Positions 1 through 7,909 of a stretch of 15,784 nucleotides of DNA are shown piece by piece. Below the pieces are notes generated by a model. It saw nothing but the letters and a program-made list of their open reading frames with translations. It was not told the DNA's origin and ran no database searches. The stretch covers positions 1-15,784 of the forward strand of contig DMCS01000035.1 of NCBI GenBank assembly GCA_003445715.1, given 5' to 3'. The stretch comes from Candidatus Mesolinea sp. GTDB lineage: Bacteria > Chloroflexota > Anaerolineae > Anaerolineales > Anaerolineaceae. The position numbers and the translations under genes were made by a program. Each line of letters begins with the position of its first letter. Position 1 is the first letter of the stretch.

Positions 1-47
1 ATCGATTAACCAATGTTTTTCAAAACCTTCCTTCTTCTAACTTGTGG

Positions 48-53
48 TATATT
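48..53 (+). promoter_or_regulatory. Possible -10 box (TATATT) of the first lipoprotein gene
   Basis: TATATT lies 30 bases before the chosen ATG at 84, giving a leader of about 24 bases. No good -35 hexamer is seen at 16-18 bases upstream and the leader has only a weak Shine-Dalgarno sequence, so this is a tentative call. Confidence 0.25.
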
Positions 54-83
54 CAGAGCCATCTGGAATTTAAAAGATTTAAA

Positions 84-1556
84 ATGACCCTGGTAAGACG
101 TAAAACTTATGCTTGGCTGTTGACGGCGCTAACCGTGATGCTTATGGTGAGCGCTTGCAGCAGTCCTCGCCCCACTTATATTATCCCTGAAGCGCAGCAG
201 ACGGAAACCGAGGTGCTGCCGACTTCCACACCCTTCCCAACGCGGCCGGCTTATCAACCTGGCACACTGGTAGACTATATTGCCCAAAGCGGCGATACAC
301 TGCCGCTACTGGCAGTGCGCTTCAATACCACGGAGGAGCAGATCCGCCAGGCAAATCCGGAGATTCCGGAATCGGCGACGACGATGCCGCCCGGATTCCC
401 CATGAAAATCCCGATTTACGCGCGAGCGCTGTGGGGCACGAGCTATCAGATCATCCCCGATTCCGCCTTTGTCTATGGTCCGGACCTGATAGGCTTTGAC
501 TTAAGAACGTTCATAGATTCCACTTCTGGCTGGTTCAAGGATTACCATTACTATGTGCAGAATGCCGACCGGGATGCCGCCGCATTGCTAGAGCTGATTG
601 CGGAGAACTACAGCATCAATCCACGCTTGCTTTTGGCGTTGCTCGAATATCGGGCACAAGCACTCACTAATCCAGAGCGGGACCCAAGCCTTGAGGTAAA
701 CATCCTCATGCCGGAGAATACTTATATTGGTGTTTACCGCCAGCTTGCGCATACCGCTGACGTGCTCAACGATGCTTACTATCGCTACCGGCAAGGTGAG
801 ATCATTACCATCGAGCACCTGACCGGTGAAATTGAGAATATCGACCCCTGGCAGAACGCTGGAACAGCAGCGCTGCAGATTTACTTTTCCCAGTTTTTAG
901 ACGGCGAAGACTATAAGCGAGCTATTGGTCCTGATGGATTGGCGAAAACTTATCAGGAGCTTTTCGGTGATCCTTGGGCTGGCAATACGACGGTTTTGCC
1001 CGGCAGCTTAGTTCAACCGGAGTTTATTCTGCCGTTTAAACAGGGGCAAACTTGGTCTTACACCGGTGGACCGCATACGGCCTGGGGGAATCTGCGCCCA
1101 TGGGCGGCAATAGACTTTGCACCTCCGATGACTACGCAAGGCTGCGTAGAAACAAATGAATTTGCCTTAGCCGTTGCCGACGGCGTGATTGCCCGCGTAG
1201 GCGATGGCATTGTGATTCTCGATTTAGACGGTGACGGGGATGAACGCACCGGTTGGGTGGTGTTTTACCTGCATATAGCAGCCAAAGACCGCATCGCGGT
1301 CGGTACAGTTGTCCAGCAAGGCGATCCGATTGGGCACCCCAGTTGCGAGGGCGGAACATCCACCGGAACACATGTGCACATTGCACGGAAATATAACGGT
1401 GAATGGATCCCAGCGGTTGGGGTGATCCCCTTCAACTTAGAAGGTTGGACGCCGATTGAAGGCAGCACCGCTTATCAAGGCAAGTTAGTACGCGGATCGG
1501 AAGAGGTGATTGCCAGCACGCTCTCTGGTTCTACCAGCATGATTACGCGGAAGTAA
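84..1556 (+). CDS. Lipoprotein with LysM and variant M23 (LytM) peptidase domain
   Basis: A 490-aa exported lipoprotein. The start at 84 is chosen because it gives a normal signal peptide (basic MTLVRRK, hydrophobic stretch, then a VSAC lipobox with C25 as lipidation site); an in-frame TTG at 42 would add 14 residues and spoil the leader. A Thr/Pro-rich linker (about 30-58) is followed by one LysM module (about 63-110), which binds peptidoglycan or chitin-like glycans. Residues about 160-300 are helical, with an INPRLLLALLEYR segment resembling the start of lytic-transglycosylase-like folds (weak inference). The C-terminal M23 domain (about 312-455) keeps D344, the YLH motif (H397) and THVH (H430, H432). 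However, the first zinc ligand of the usual HxxxD motif is W340. The protein may therefore bind metal differently, or act as a non-catalytic LytM regulator. It converges on another LysM-M23 gene. Confidence 0.85.
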   Translation: MTLVRRKTYAWLLTALTVMLMVSACSSPRPTYIIPEAQQTETEVLPTSTPFPTRPAYQPGTLVDYIAQSGDTLPLLAVRFNTTEEQIRQANPEIPESATTMPPGFPMKIPIYARALWGTSYQIIPDSAFVYGPDLIGFDLRTFIDSTSGWFKDYHYYVQNADRDAAALLELIAENYSINPRLLLALLEYRAQALTNPERDPSLEVNILMPENTYIGVYRQLAHTADVLNDAYYRYRQGEIITIEHLTGEIENIDPWQNAGTAALQIYFSQFLDGEDYKRAIGPDGLAKTYQELFGDPWAGNTTVLPGSLVQPEFILPFKQGQTWSYTGGPHTAWGNLRPWAAIDFAPPMTTQGCVETNEFALAVADGVIARVGDGIVILDLDGDGDERTGWVVFYLHIAAKDRIAVGTVVQQGDPIGHPSCEGGTSTGTHVHIARKYNGEWIPAVGVIPFNLEGWTPIEGSTAYQGKLVRGSEEVIASTLSGSTSMITRK

Positions 1557-1560
1557 AAGT

Positions 1561-1594
1561 AAAAAAGCCGGCGTCTAACTGCCGGCCTTTTTTT
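1561..1594. terminator. Bidirectional intrinsic terminator between convergent genes
   Basis: A perfect 6-bp GC stem GCCGGC/GCCGGC (1567-1572 and 1581-1586) with an 8-base loop has an A-run on the left and seven T on the right. It lies 5-11 bases after the plus-strand stop and 3 bases after the minus-strand stop at 1597, so either strand gives a GC hairpin followed by a U-run. It can terminate both convergent genes. Confidence 0.85.
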
Positions 1595-1596
1595 GG

Positions 1597-3183
1597 TTAT
1601 AGCCCAAAGTCATGCGGGTTGACGGGGGAACCATCGTGGCGGATCTCAAAGTGAAGGTGTGGACCGCTGGAATTGCCCGTAGAGCCCATATATCCAATCA
1701 AATCTCCTATATAGACTTTTTGACCACAACTCACTGCTATACCGCCATCCCTAATGTGGGCATAAAGCGATAGGTATCCATTTCCGTGGTCAATGACGAT
1801 GGTATTGCCATAGCCGCGGTTGGACCAGCCGGCATATATAACCACACCGGCATCTGCGGCATAGATCTCATTGCCTTCGCGGCCGGCGTAATCCACGCCG
1901 TTGTGAGTGGGCGGCGTAAAATCATAGCCCGAAAGCCAATGTTCAGTGGTGGGGAACTGCCATGCACCGGTACCATAGGCTGTGGCTGTGCTGTTGCAGG
2001 CAAAGCTGCCCAAATAAGACACATTGGGGTGATCACCAACGCCATCTTCGCCGGCGCTCACATAGGTTACCCAGATAGCTGGCGGGCGCGTGCCGCCAGG
2101 AATATAGAGCATCGTACCAGGTTTAATATTGGGATGGCTAGGGTCCTCGAACTGGAGAGCATCCAAGTTATTGAGGGGCTCGTTGAGGATGACATCTCGG
2201 CTGACCGCGTAGAATTCTGCCACAATGTCCAAATTATCCACGGCGCTCCAGCCGTGTAGAACGCCGTCAGCGGGCAAAATGAACAGCTTTTGCCCAGGAT
2301 AGATACCATCGGGGGTATCACCAATCAGATAGCGGTTTGCCCATAGGACAGTCTCCGGTTCCAAGCCGAATTTCTCAGCTATAGAAAAAAGGTTTTCTTG
2401 TGGCTGAACTTCGTACGCAATAATCTGCTTGCGCGGAGCCGGGAAAGATTCGGGTGTCCCTAAGGGGAGCTCGCGAATCAGTCGGCTGGCGGCATAGGTC
2501 AGCACACTATCGGGAGAAAGGGTTTCGGGACGTGTGCCGCCAGGCACAACCAGCCTCGTACCCGGCGCGATATTAGGCGAGCTGAGGTTGCCCAACGTAG
2601 CACGATCGAGGTGGTTAGCCGGGAAGTCGATAATGTCATCCGGCGTGACGCCATAAAACTTGGAGACGCCATTCAGCCCATCGTCCTGATGCCAGAGGTG
2701 ATAAACCCCATCCACTGGCAGGATATAAATTGTGCGACCCGGGTAGTAAAGCGATAAATCGTCGCCTAGTTCGTACCAATTCCCCCAGAGAATGGTATCC
2801 GGAGATAAATTGAACTTGGCGGCAATGCTAAAGATGGTATCGCCTTGTTGGATGGTATAGGTAATAACCTCCGTGCGAGGTTCAACGGTTGGGGTCGGGG
2901 CAAGCCTTGGTGTAGGCGTCAGATCTTTAGTCTTGAGAAAAATGGCAGGCTTGCCGAGCATGGATGCATCAGTAGTCGATACGGGGTTAGCTTTACCAGT
3001 ATCCTTGCTGAGCCACAGCGCCAGGAGGATCAACGCAGCGACAATTAGAAACAGCGAAACTAATCCAGCCGGCTGGCTGTACCACGTATTAGTTTGTTCT
3101 TGAGAAGTGGGTAATTCTGAGGTGTTTTCTGCGGGATTGTTCTCCAGAAGTTCCTCTGAGTTGTTATTATGAGATTTATTCAT
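1597..3183 (-). CDS. Membrane-anchored multi-LysM M23 endopeptidase
   Basis: A 528-aa bitopic cell-wall hydrolase. A polar Asn/Glu-rich N-terminus (1-38) precedes one transmembrane helix (about 40-58) and a Thr/Pro linker. Two related blocks of about 110 residues follow, each a LysM (about 107-155 and 254-302) plus a more diverged LysM-like unit (about 160-215 and 310-363), each block ending in a VPGGTRP or IPGGTRP motif. The C-terminal M23 domain (about 425-525) has every expected residue: H427 and D431 (HNGVD), H476 (YAHI), and H509/H511 (HLHF). It should be an active zinc endopeptidase cutting peptide cross-links in peptidoglycan. ATG at 3183 has GGAG five bases upstream. It converges on a LysM-M23 lipoprotein that lacks the first zinc ligand, so the two may act together as enzyme and regulator (inference). 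Confidence 0.92.
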   Translation of the reverse strand: MNKSHNNNSEELLENNPAENTSELPTSQEQTNTWYSQPAGLVSLFLIVAALILLALWLSKDTGKANPVSTTDASMLGKPAIFLKTKDLTPTPRLAPTPTVEPRTEVITYTIQQGDTIFSIAAKFNLSPDTILWGNWYELGDDLSLYYPGRTIYILPVDGVYHLWHQDDGLNGVSKFYGVTPDDIIDFPANHLDRATLGNLSSPNIAPGTRLVVPGGTRPETLSPDSVLTYAASRLIRELPLGTPESFPAPRKQIIAYEVQPQENLFSIAEKFGLEPETVLWANRYLIGDTPDGIYPGQKLFILPADGVLHGWSAVDNLDIVAEFYAVSRDVILNEPLNNLDALQFEDPSHPNIKPGTMLYIPGGTRPPAIWVTYVSAGEDGVGDHPNVSYLGSFACNSTATAYGTGAWQFPTTEHWLSGYDFTPPTHNGVDYAGREGNEIYAADAGVVIYAGWSNRGYGNTIVIDHGNGYLSLYAHIRDGGIAVSCGQKVYIGDLIGYMGSTGNSSGPHLHFEIRHDGSPVNPHDFGL

Positions 3184-3200
3184 AGCTACTCCAAAAACGC

Positions 3201-3229
3201 ATCTTAATCGCCTCTCCAGAATCTGTCAA
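3201..3229 (-). promoter_or_regulatory. Sigma-70-type promoter of the LysM-M23 endopeptidase
   Basis: On the minus strand TTGACA (3224-3229) is followed by a 17-base spacer and TAAGAT (3201-3206). The start site would be near 3194, leaving a leader of only about 11 bases that just holds the GGAG at 3189-3192. The consensus -35 and ideal spacing make this the best promoter in the window. Confidence 0.7.
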
Positions 3230-3326
3230 GCTGACTCGTAAAGCGTTAATGGCGTGATGTTGGCATGGAATGTGTGTCAGTTTCAATATTTAAAGAACCG
3301 TTCTCTTCATAATCGCAAAAATTAGC

Positions 3327-4808
3327 CTAATCGGAAAAATATCTTGCCAAAATCGGGGATAAGTCTACTGCGCTGTATTTCGCTAATGAGTCAAAAAAGT
3401 CTTCGGATGTAGCGATTTTATAGGTATTATTGAGGGCGTAATCCTTAAGGGCGGCGAAGAAAGCTTCATCACCCACGGCATCGCGGATTTCCTGCAAGAA
3501 CATAGCACCACGCAGATATACTGCATTGCGATAAGACTCGTAGCCGCCTGCGATATAGATATCGCTGTTCACATCACCTTGAGGGATATAATGGTTCACA
3601 CGCACATCCCACCACCACTGAACAAGGTCGGGATGATAGCGTTGATAATAGAGGACTTCGTTATAGGTGGCTAAGGCTTCATCCAACCAAGGCTCCTTGG
3701 CTTGGTCGTTGCCTACCAGGCTGTAAAACCATTGATGGGAAACCTCGTGCGCCGTCATGATAGTCAGGTTGTTTTTAGGCGTGCCATTATAGAAATCGAA
3801 CACCCCATAGCTGATCATCACCATCCCATCCATTTCCATATTGTGCAGGAAATCCGCGGCAACAATGGTCAGCATTTCCCGCGGATAGGGATAGTAAAGC
3901 TCCCCAAACAGCTTGAGCGCTTGCGCGGCGATCTCAGTCACAGCCTTGCCGGCATCTTGGGCTTCCATGAAGACGTAAGAGTGAATGCGCACGCCATCTT
4001 CCACGATTTCGTGCTCGAAGTAGCTGTCGCTAATCGAGAATGCAAAGCCGCGTGCTAACTCCAAGTGATAGCTGCGTACGCCGTTGGCTTCCACAGCCGG
4101 AGCGCTAGCTGCCACCTCAATCAGTTCCTCGCGGTCAGTGAGCTTGAGGGTGACGTCAAAATCAGCCACTTCATTGACCACATATTCTCCCACAACCATG
4201 TTATTGACCACTTGTTGCGGGTGTGTGATCCATCCCTCAGTTTCATCGTAGGGCGGAATGTAGGGATACCAATTCACAAGGTTCGTTTGCCTGCCAGAAA
4301 CGCCAAATGTGCCCTTGACTGTGGGGAAATCCAAGCGGAAATTAAGCCTCAAGCTGGTGGTTTGGTTTGGCTGCAGAGGCTTCGCGAGCGGCACGTGGAG
4401 ATTGATGCCCTCCTCACGCCAGTTGGTGATGAGGTTGCCAGCTGCATCGCTTAGGCTCCACAGCGTGAAGCTCCCGGGGTAGTTCTTAGGCGGGATGGAA
4501 AGTAAGAGCTCCTCAAAAACCTGCGCGCTGCGGTTCGTATAGGTAATAATTTCCTCGACAATACCATATTGCGTATAGTAATTTAGGGTTAGGTTGAGCT
4601 CATAATGGGTTCGGTTTTGCGGGATATCAAAGAGAGGAGCCAGCTGTGTTGCTGTAGGCGACGTACTTGGAAAAATCGTGGGGGAATCAGTTAGTTGTAC
4701 TTGAGGCGCAGGTAGGGTGAAGACCATCGTGCTGGTTTGCCCTCCGGTGCAAGCCCCAACCAACAGAACGAGAGAAAGCGAAAGCAGGACTAATTTGCTA
4801 GATTTCAA
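3327..4808 (-). CDS. Lipoprotein M1-family zinc metallopeptidase
   Basis: A 493-aa exported metallopeptidase. The N-terminus is a lipoprotein leader with VGAC lipobox (C20) and a Ser/Thr/Pro-rich linker to about 58. Residues about 65-265 form the beta-rich N-terminal domain of M1 enzymes. The catalytic domain shows H354-E-V-S-H358 followed by E377 in WLDEALATY, the full HExxHx18E zinc site. The exopeptidase GxMEN signature is altered to HNMEMDGM (about 322-329), so strict aminopeptidase activity is not assured. The protein ends soon after the catalytic helical region and lacks the long C-terminal domains of classical aminopeptidase N. The start is TTG at 4808, supported by GAGG five bases before it and a correct signal peptide; the nearby ATG is out of frame and meets a stop after four codons. 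Confidence 0.88.
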   Translation of the reverse strand: MKSSKLVLLSLSLVLLVGACTGGQTSTMVFTLPAPQVQLTDSPTIFPSTSPTATQLAPLFDIPQNRTHYELNLTLNYYTQYGIVEEIITYTNRSAQVFEELLLSIPPKNYPGSFTLWSLSDAAGNLITNWREEGINLHVPLAKPLQPNQTTSLRLNFRLDFPTVKGTFGVSGRQTNLVNWYPYIPPYDETEGWITHPQQVVNNMVVGEYVVNEVADFDVTLKLTDREELIEVAASAPAVEANGVRSYHLELARGFAFSISDSYFEHEIVEDGVRIHSYVFMEAQDAGKAVTEIAAQALKLFGELYYPYPREMLTIVAADFLHNMEMDGMVMISYGVFDFYNGTPKNNLTIMTAHEVSHQWFYSLVGNDQAKEPWLDEALATYNEVLYYQRYHPDLVQWWWDVRVNHYIPQGDVNSDIYIAGGYESYRNAVYLRGAMFLQEIRDAVGDEAFFAALKDYALNNTYKIATSEDFFDSLAKYSAVDLSPILARYFSD

Positions 4809-4829
4809 GCGAACCTCATATGGTTGCTG

Positions 4830-4838
4830 ATTCTACCA
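4830..4838 (-). promoter_or_regulatory. Extended -10 promoter of the M1 peptidase gene
   Basis: On the minus strand TGGTAGAAT forms an extended -10 element (TG-n-TAGAAT) 22 bases before the TTG start. The -35 position shows no consensus, which extended -10 promoters tolerate. It sits directly after the upstream terminator hairpin, so the M1 gene appears to have its own start of transcription. Confidence 0.4.
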
Positions 4839-4839
4839 G

Positions 4840-4867
4840 AAAAGAGATCCCGCATCTTTGCGGGATC
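4840..4867 (-). terminator. Intrinsic terminator after the OsmC gene
   Basis: A perfect 8-bp stem GATCCCGC/GCGGGATC (4846-4853 and 4860-4867) with a 6-base loop is followed on the minus strand by TCTTTTCT. It lies 30 bases past the OsmC stop and would end the long minus-strand operon. Confidence 0.8.
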
Positions 4868-4897
4868 ATCATGATTGTGTGGTAAGCCAAATACTGC

Positions 4898-5320
4898 TTA
4901 TGCTTCGGCTTCTTGTATGGTGATAATGTAATCCATCTCCATGACTTGCTTGAACATGGCGATGCCTGGGCAGTATTTTTCCTTTGAGAGCTCGACAGCA
5001 CGCTCCACATCGTCTCGCTTGATATTGTGCCCGGTGACCACATATTCAATTTGCATCTTTGTGAAGACGTGGGGATAGGTTTCAGCTTGGTCTACATGGA
5101 CGCGCACTTCAAATCCCTTAACTTCAGCGCGTTTCTTCCTGAGGATAGAAATCACGTCCATACCGGTGCAGCCTGCCGTACCCATGGCTAAGAGTTCCAT
5201 TGGGCGGAAGCCTGAATTATGCCCGCCAGAGGTTTCACTTGCGTCCATGCGGACCTCAAAACCAGTATCGGCTGTGCCTGTAAACGCCATATCCCCTTGC
5301 CATATTGCTTTTGCTTCCAT
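4898..5320 (-). CDS. OsmC-family peroxiredoxin-like protein
   Basis: A 140-aa cytoplasmic protein of the OsmC/Ohr fold, the usual family length. The two redox cysteines are in place: C51 in GTAGCTGMD and C117 in EKYCPG. Members of this family reduce organic hydroperoxides or hydrogen peroxide with thiol cofactors. The GFRPMELLAMGTAGC run and the HVDQAETYPHVFTKM segment match the YhfA-like OsmC branch more than Ohr, so the natural substrate is uncertain. AAGGAG lies 5 bases before the ATG. It is the last gene of the minus-strand cluster and is followed by a strong terminator. A palindrome just upstream of its Shine-Dalgarno could give it separate control. Confidence 0.92.
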   Translation of the reverse strand: MEAKAIWQGDMAFTGTADTGFEVRMDASETSGGHNSGFRPMELLAMGTAGCTGMDVISILRKKRAEVKGFEVRVHVDQAETYPHVFTKMQIEYVVTGHNIKRDDVERAVELSKEKYCPGIAMFKQVMEMDYIITIQEAEA

Positions 5321-5336
5321 TTTTACTCCTTAATTT

Positions 5337-5352
5337 CTGACCAACTGGTCAG
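5337..5352. promoter_or_regulatory. Palindromic operator-like site before the OsmC gene
   Basis: CTGACCAACTGGTCAG has 7-bp perfect arms around a 2-base centre. It lies in the 45-base gap between the zinc-ribbon gene and the OsmC gene, 16 bases before the OsmC start. Size and symmetry fit operators of dimeric repressors such as the TetR family, and the 2-base loop makes an RNA hairpin role unlikely. No regulator gene is in the window. Confidence 0.4.
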
Positions 5353-5365
5353 TGTGTTTGATTTA

Positions 5366-5569
5366 TCAGGTGAAGACACCTGTTTGTACCTTGCCACAAT
5401 TTTGACAGACAAGATTTAGCTGTCCATCGTACTCTACGGTTCCGACCAAACAATAAGGGCAAGGTTCCCCATAGCGCATTGCTCCAATTTTTTGGGGTTG
5501 GCAGCTTGTTCTGGTTTGGCTGCGTTTTGAACCGTTCACTGGTGAGTTGGGTTCTGGTTTAGCCTCCAA
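5366..5569 (-). CDS. Small zinc-ribbon protein
   Basis: A 67-aa protein of unknown function. Its first 30 residues are polar and probably disordered. The C-terminal half is a minimal zinc ribbon with paired cysteine knuckles C37-P-Y-C40 and C55-Q-N-C58, separated by a hairpin-forming VEYDGQLNLV stretch. The start is TTG at 5569 with AGGAG six bases upstream (5576-5580); an in-frame ATG at residue 31 would leave only the ribbon. It lies 59 bases after tsaD and 45 before the OsmC gene on the same strand, so co-transcription with tsaD is likely. Such ribbons usually bind nucleic acid or act as protein adaptors; nothing here says which. Confidence 0.7.
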   Translation of the reverse strand: MEAKPEPNSPVNGSKRSQTRTSCQPQKIGAMRYGEPCPYCLVGTVEYDGQLNLVCQNCGKVQTGVFT

Positions 5570-5628
5570 GGTGCTCTCCTTTTGCCATGCCTGGCATCAA
5601 ATCGACCCATACATTTTCTTGCGCTTCC

Positions 5629-6669
5629 CTAAACCTCCATTGTGGCAACCAATGGCCAGTTGGGCAAAACATCAAAACTCAAATCATCTAGTTGTTTGCG
5701 AATGAAATGTTGGTAGCCAGCGGCAGCGATCATGGCAGCATTATCCGTGCACAGGCTGATGTGCGGGATATGTACCTTATAATTTACTTGTGAGCGGAAA
5801 GTTTCCCTGAGGGCTTTATTCGCGCTTACTCCTCCCGCCACGATGAGCTCCCGTGCACCAAATTCCTCCGCAGCTTGTATGGTTTTCTCATAAAGAACGG
5901 CGACGACCGCTTGTTGGAAGCTGGCAGCCAAATCTGCAACGGGCAAGGCTTTGCCAGAAGCCTTTAGTTCTTCTACGGTGCGCAATACCGCCGTCTTAAG
6001 CCCGCTAAAAGAAAAGTTATATGGCTCCGAAAGTTTCGCTTTGGGGAAGTGAAAAGCTTTGGGGTTGCCTTCCTGGGCAGCTTTCTGGATGGAAGGTCCA
6101 CCAGGGTAACCTAACCCGAGCAGCCGCGCAACTTTATCAAAAGACTCACCGGCGGCGTCATCTACCGTGCTGCCTAAGCGTTCGTATTGCAGGTGATCGC
6201 GCATAAGGATCAGTTCAGTATGCCCGCCAGAGACCAGCAAGGCAATGAGAGGGAATTGTGGTTCTGGTCCGGGAACATTACCACTTGCATAAAGCCAAGC
6301 GGAATAAATATGACCTTCTAAGTGATTGACGCCAATAATGGGCAGACCACTCCCAAGCGCGATGGCTTTAGCCATATTCGCTCCAACAACCAACGAGCCG
6401 GCTAAACCTGGTCCGCGGGTTACGGCAATGGCATCCAGGTCCGCCAGCTCCAGATGGGCTTGCTGAAGTGCTTGGTCGACTGTTGCATACACTGCTTTGA
6501 TATGCTCGCGGGAGGCGATTTCAGGGTAAACGCCGCCAAACTGGGCGTGTAAGTCTGCTTGGCTGGCGATTACCGAGCTGAGGATCTCTCTACCGCTGCT
6601 CACTACGGCTGCTGCCGTCTCATCACAAGAGCTTTCGATGCCTAAAATGCGATATTCCGTCGTTTTCAT
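5629..6669 (-). CDS. tsaD: tRNA N6-adenosine threonylcarbamoyltransferase TsaD
   Basis: A 346-aa full-length TsaD (Kae1/YgjD), the catalytic subunit that transfers threonylcarbamoyl from TC-AMP to A37 of tRNAs reading ANN codons, working with TsaB and TsaE in bacteria. Visible family marks are the N-terminal GIESSCDETAAAVV, the metal-binding H116-L-E-G-H120, the nucleotide-binding VSGGHTELI (about 147-155), GESFDKVARLLGLGYPGGP, FSGLKTAV, and CTDNAAMIAAAG near the end. The start at 6669 is one base after the upstream M24 stop (TGA-G-ATG), which implies translational coupling. Neither tsaB nor tsaE is in the window. Confidence 0.97.
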   Translation of the reverse strand: MKTTEYRILGIESSCDETAAAVVSSGREILSSVIASQADLHAQFGGVYPEIASREHIKAVYATVDQALQQAHLELADLDAIAVTRGPGLAGSLVVGANMAKAIALGSGLPIIGVNHLEGHIYSAWLYASGNVPGPEPQFPLIALLVSGGHTELILMRDHLQYERLGSTVDDAAGESFDKVARLLGLGYPGGPSIQKAAQEGNPKAFHFPKAKLSEPYNFSFSGLKTAVLRTVEELKASGKALPVADLAASFQQAVVAVLYEKTIQAAEEFGARELIVAGGVSANKALRETFRSQVNYKVHIPHISLCTDNAAMIAAAGYQHFIRKQLDDLSFDVLPNWPLVATMEV

Positions 6670-6670
6670 C

Positions 6671-7909
6671 TCACTTAGCAGGCATAGGAATTACCAAATC
6701 CATCGGGTAATCCACGAACTTGGCAAACTTTCCAGCTTGGCTGACGTAGTAAGTATCCTCCAGGCGGATGCCATATCCTTTCTCCGGATAGTATAACCCG
6801 GGCTCGAGTGTAAATACAGAGCCTGGTCTAAGGTTATTGCGGGGGTCATCTGCCTGACCGAACCAAGGCTTTTCGTGAACGTCCAGCCCGACACCATGCC
6901 CTAAGCTATGCACATAGCCTTGGGTCACCCGCGGGTTTTTGCGTACGGTCTCGTGTCCTTTGGCTTCAAAAAGCTCACACGTGCGGAGTTGTAACGTATT
7001 CGGGTTGATGTCTAAGCTCAGCTCGGCTGCCACAGTGTTGTAAATCTCCAAAACCTGGGCATACATTTGTTGGACTTCGTCAGGTGCGTAACCTAAGCAC
7101 CAAGTGCGTGTAAAGTCATAAAAATAGCCGCCGCCTTTCTCGCAAGGGAAGATGTCATAGACTATCGTCTGTCCGAGCTTGATAGGGTCCGATGGCGTGC
7201 CAGAGCTGTGGGGCACGCCGGCATCTCTGCCAATGGCAAAGATGGTGTCTTCGGGGTTCTCGGCGCCATATTCAGCTAACCAAAGGTTGATGCGTGACTT
7301 GACATCGCCAATTGTGAGCGGGGACCCATCGGATTTGATGAGTGTCTCGTTGCGCACGGTATGCCCACTGAGAAAATCTTGGGTATTCGCAACCACACGC
7401 GTGGTGAGCCTACCCATTTGGCGGATATGCTCCAGCTCCTCTTCGTCTTTGGTGGCGCGGGCTTCCAGCAGAATGGCATCATTCACGTCGCCATAAAAGT
7501 GCAAGTTTGGCAGTAAGCGTTGCAGCTCGCTGAGCAGGGCATAGAAGGGACCGAACTCGCGCACGCCATAAAGCACCACTTTTCCTTGGGTTAAGCCGAT
7601 ATCTTCCAACATCTGTTGGTAGCGCAAGCCTTGTGCTTTCAGCACATCACCTTGGGCTTGTTTGAGGTAAGCATAATAATCAAAATCTGCATAGCTCCTT
7701 AAGCGGAAGCCCGTTTTTGCTGCCTCATCGCGTTCCATCGGACCGCAAAAGAGCACGGGTTCCTGCCTAGGTCGGTAAAACAAATCTGCCTGTGTAACGT
7801 GAATCCCGCCGGTAAAGTAGACCATAGCAGGGTTATGTAAGGCGGCTCCGCTGATCCAGAGCGCATCGGCGTGCTGCTGGTGCATCAAAGCATCAATCTC
7901 TTGTTTCAT
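6671..7909 (-). CDS. M24-family metallopeptidase (Xaa-Pro aminopeptidase-like)
   Basis: A 412-aa cytoplasmic dinuclear metalloenzyme with the pita-bread fold. Residues 1-150 are the creatinase-type N-terminal domain. The catalytic domain keeps all five metal ligands: D252 (VYDIFP), D265 (YDFTRTW), H338 (SLGHGVG), E369 (FTLEPG) and E384 (IRLEDT), plus the accessory H234 and H345. This supports cleavage of an N-terminal residue before proline (prolidase or aminopeptidase P type), although creatinase-like relatives share the fold. The ATG overlaps the selA stop by four bases (ATGA, 7906-7909). Its stop is one base from tsaD, placing it in the middle of a translationally coupled group. Confidence 0.92.
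   Translation of the reverse strand: MKQEIDALMHQQHADALWISGAALHNPAMVYFTGGIHVTQADLFYRPRQEPVLFCGPMERDEAAKTGFRLRSYADFDYYAYLKQAQGDVLKAQGLRYQQMLEDIGLTQGKVVLYGVREFGPFYALLSELQRLLPNLHFYGDVNDAILLEARATKDEEELEHIRQMGRLTTRVVANTQDFLSGHTVRNETLIKSDGSPLTIGDVKSRINLWLAEYGAENPEDTIFAIGRDAGVPHSSGTPSDPIKLGQTIVYDIFPCEKGGGYFYDFTRTWCLGYAPDEVQQMYAQVLEIYNTVAAELSLDINPNTLQLRTCELFEAKGHETVRKNPRVTQGYVHSLGHGVGLDVHEKPWFGQADDPRNNLRPGSVFTLEPGLYYPEKGYGIRLEDTYYVSQAGKFAKFVDYPMDLVIPMPAK

Noticed and set aside
1786..2259. A 157-aa plus-strand open frame inside the LysM-M23 gene
   Set aside because: The minus strand carries conserved LysM and M23 motifs through this stretch; the plus-strand product resembles nothing and has no ribosome binding site.
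3300..3340. A terminator after the M1 peptidase gene
   Set aside because: Only a very short AT-rich repeat (ATTA/TAAT) before five T on the minus strand; too weak to call.
7906..7909. TGA ends of selA and the M24 gene as selenocysteine codons
   Set aside because: Each protein is full-length for its family at the stop and the next gene starts on or beside it; no extension with family homology follows.
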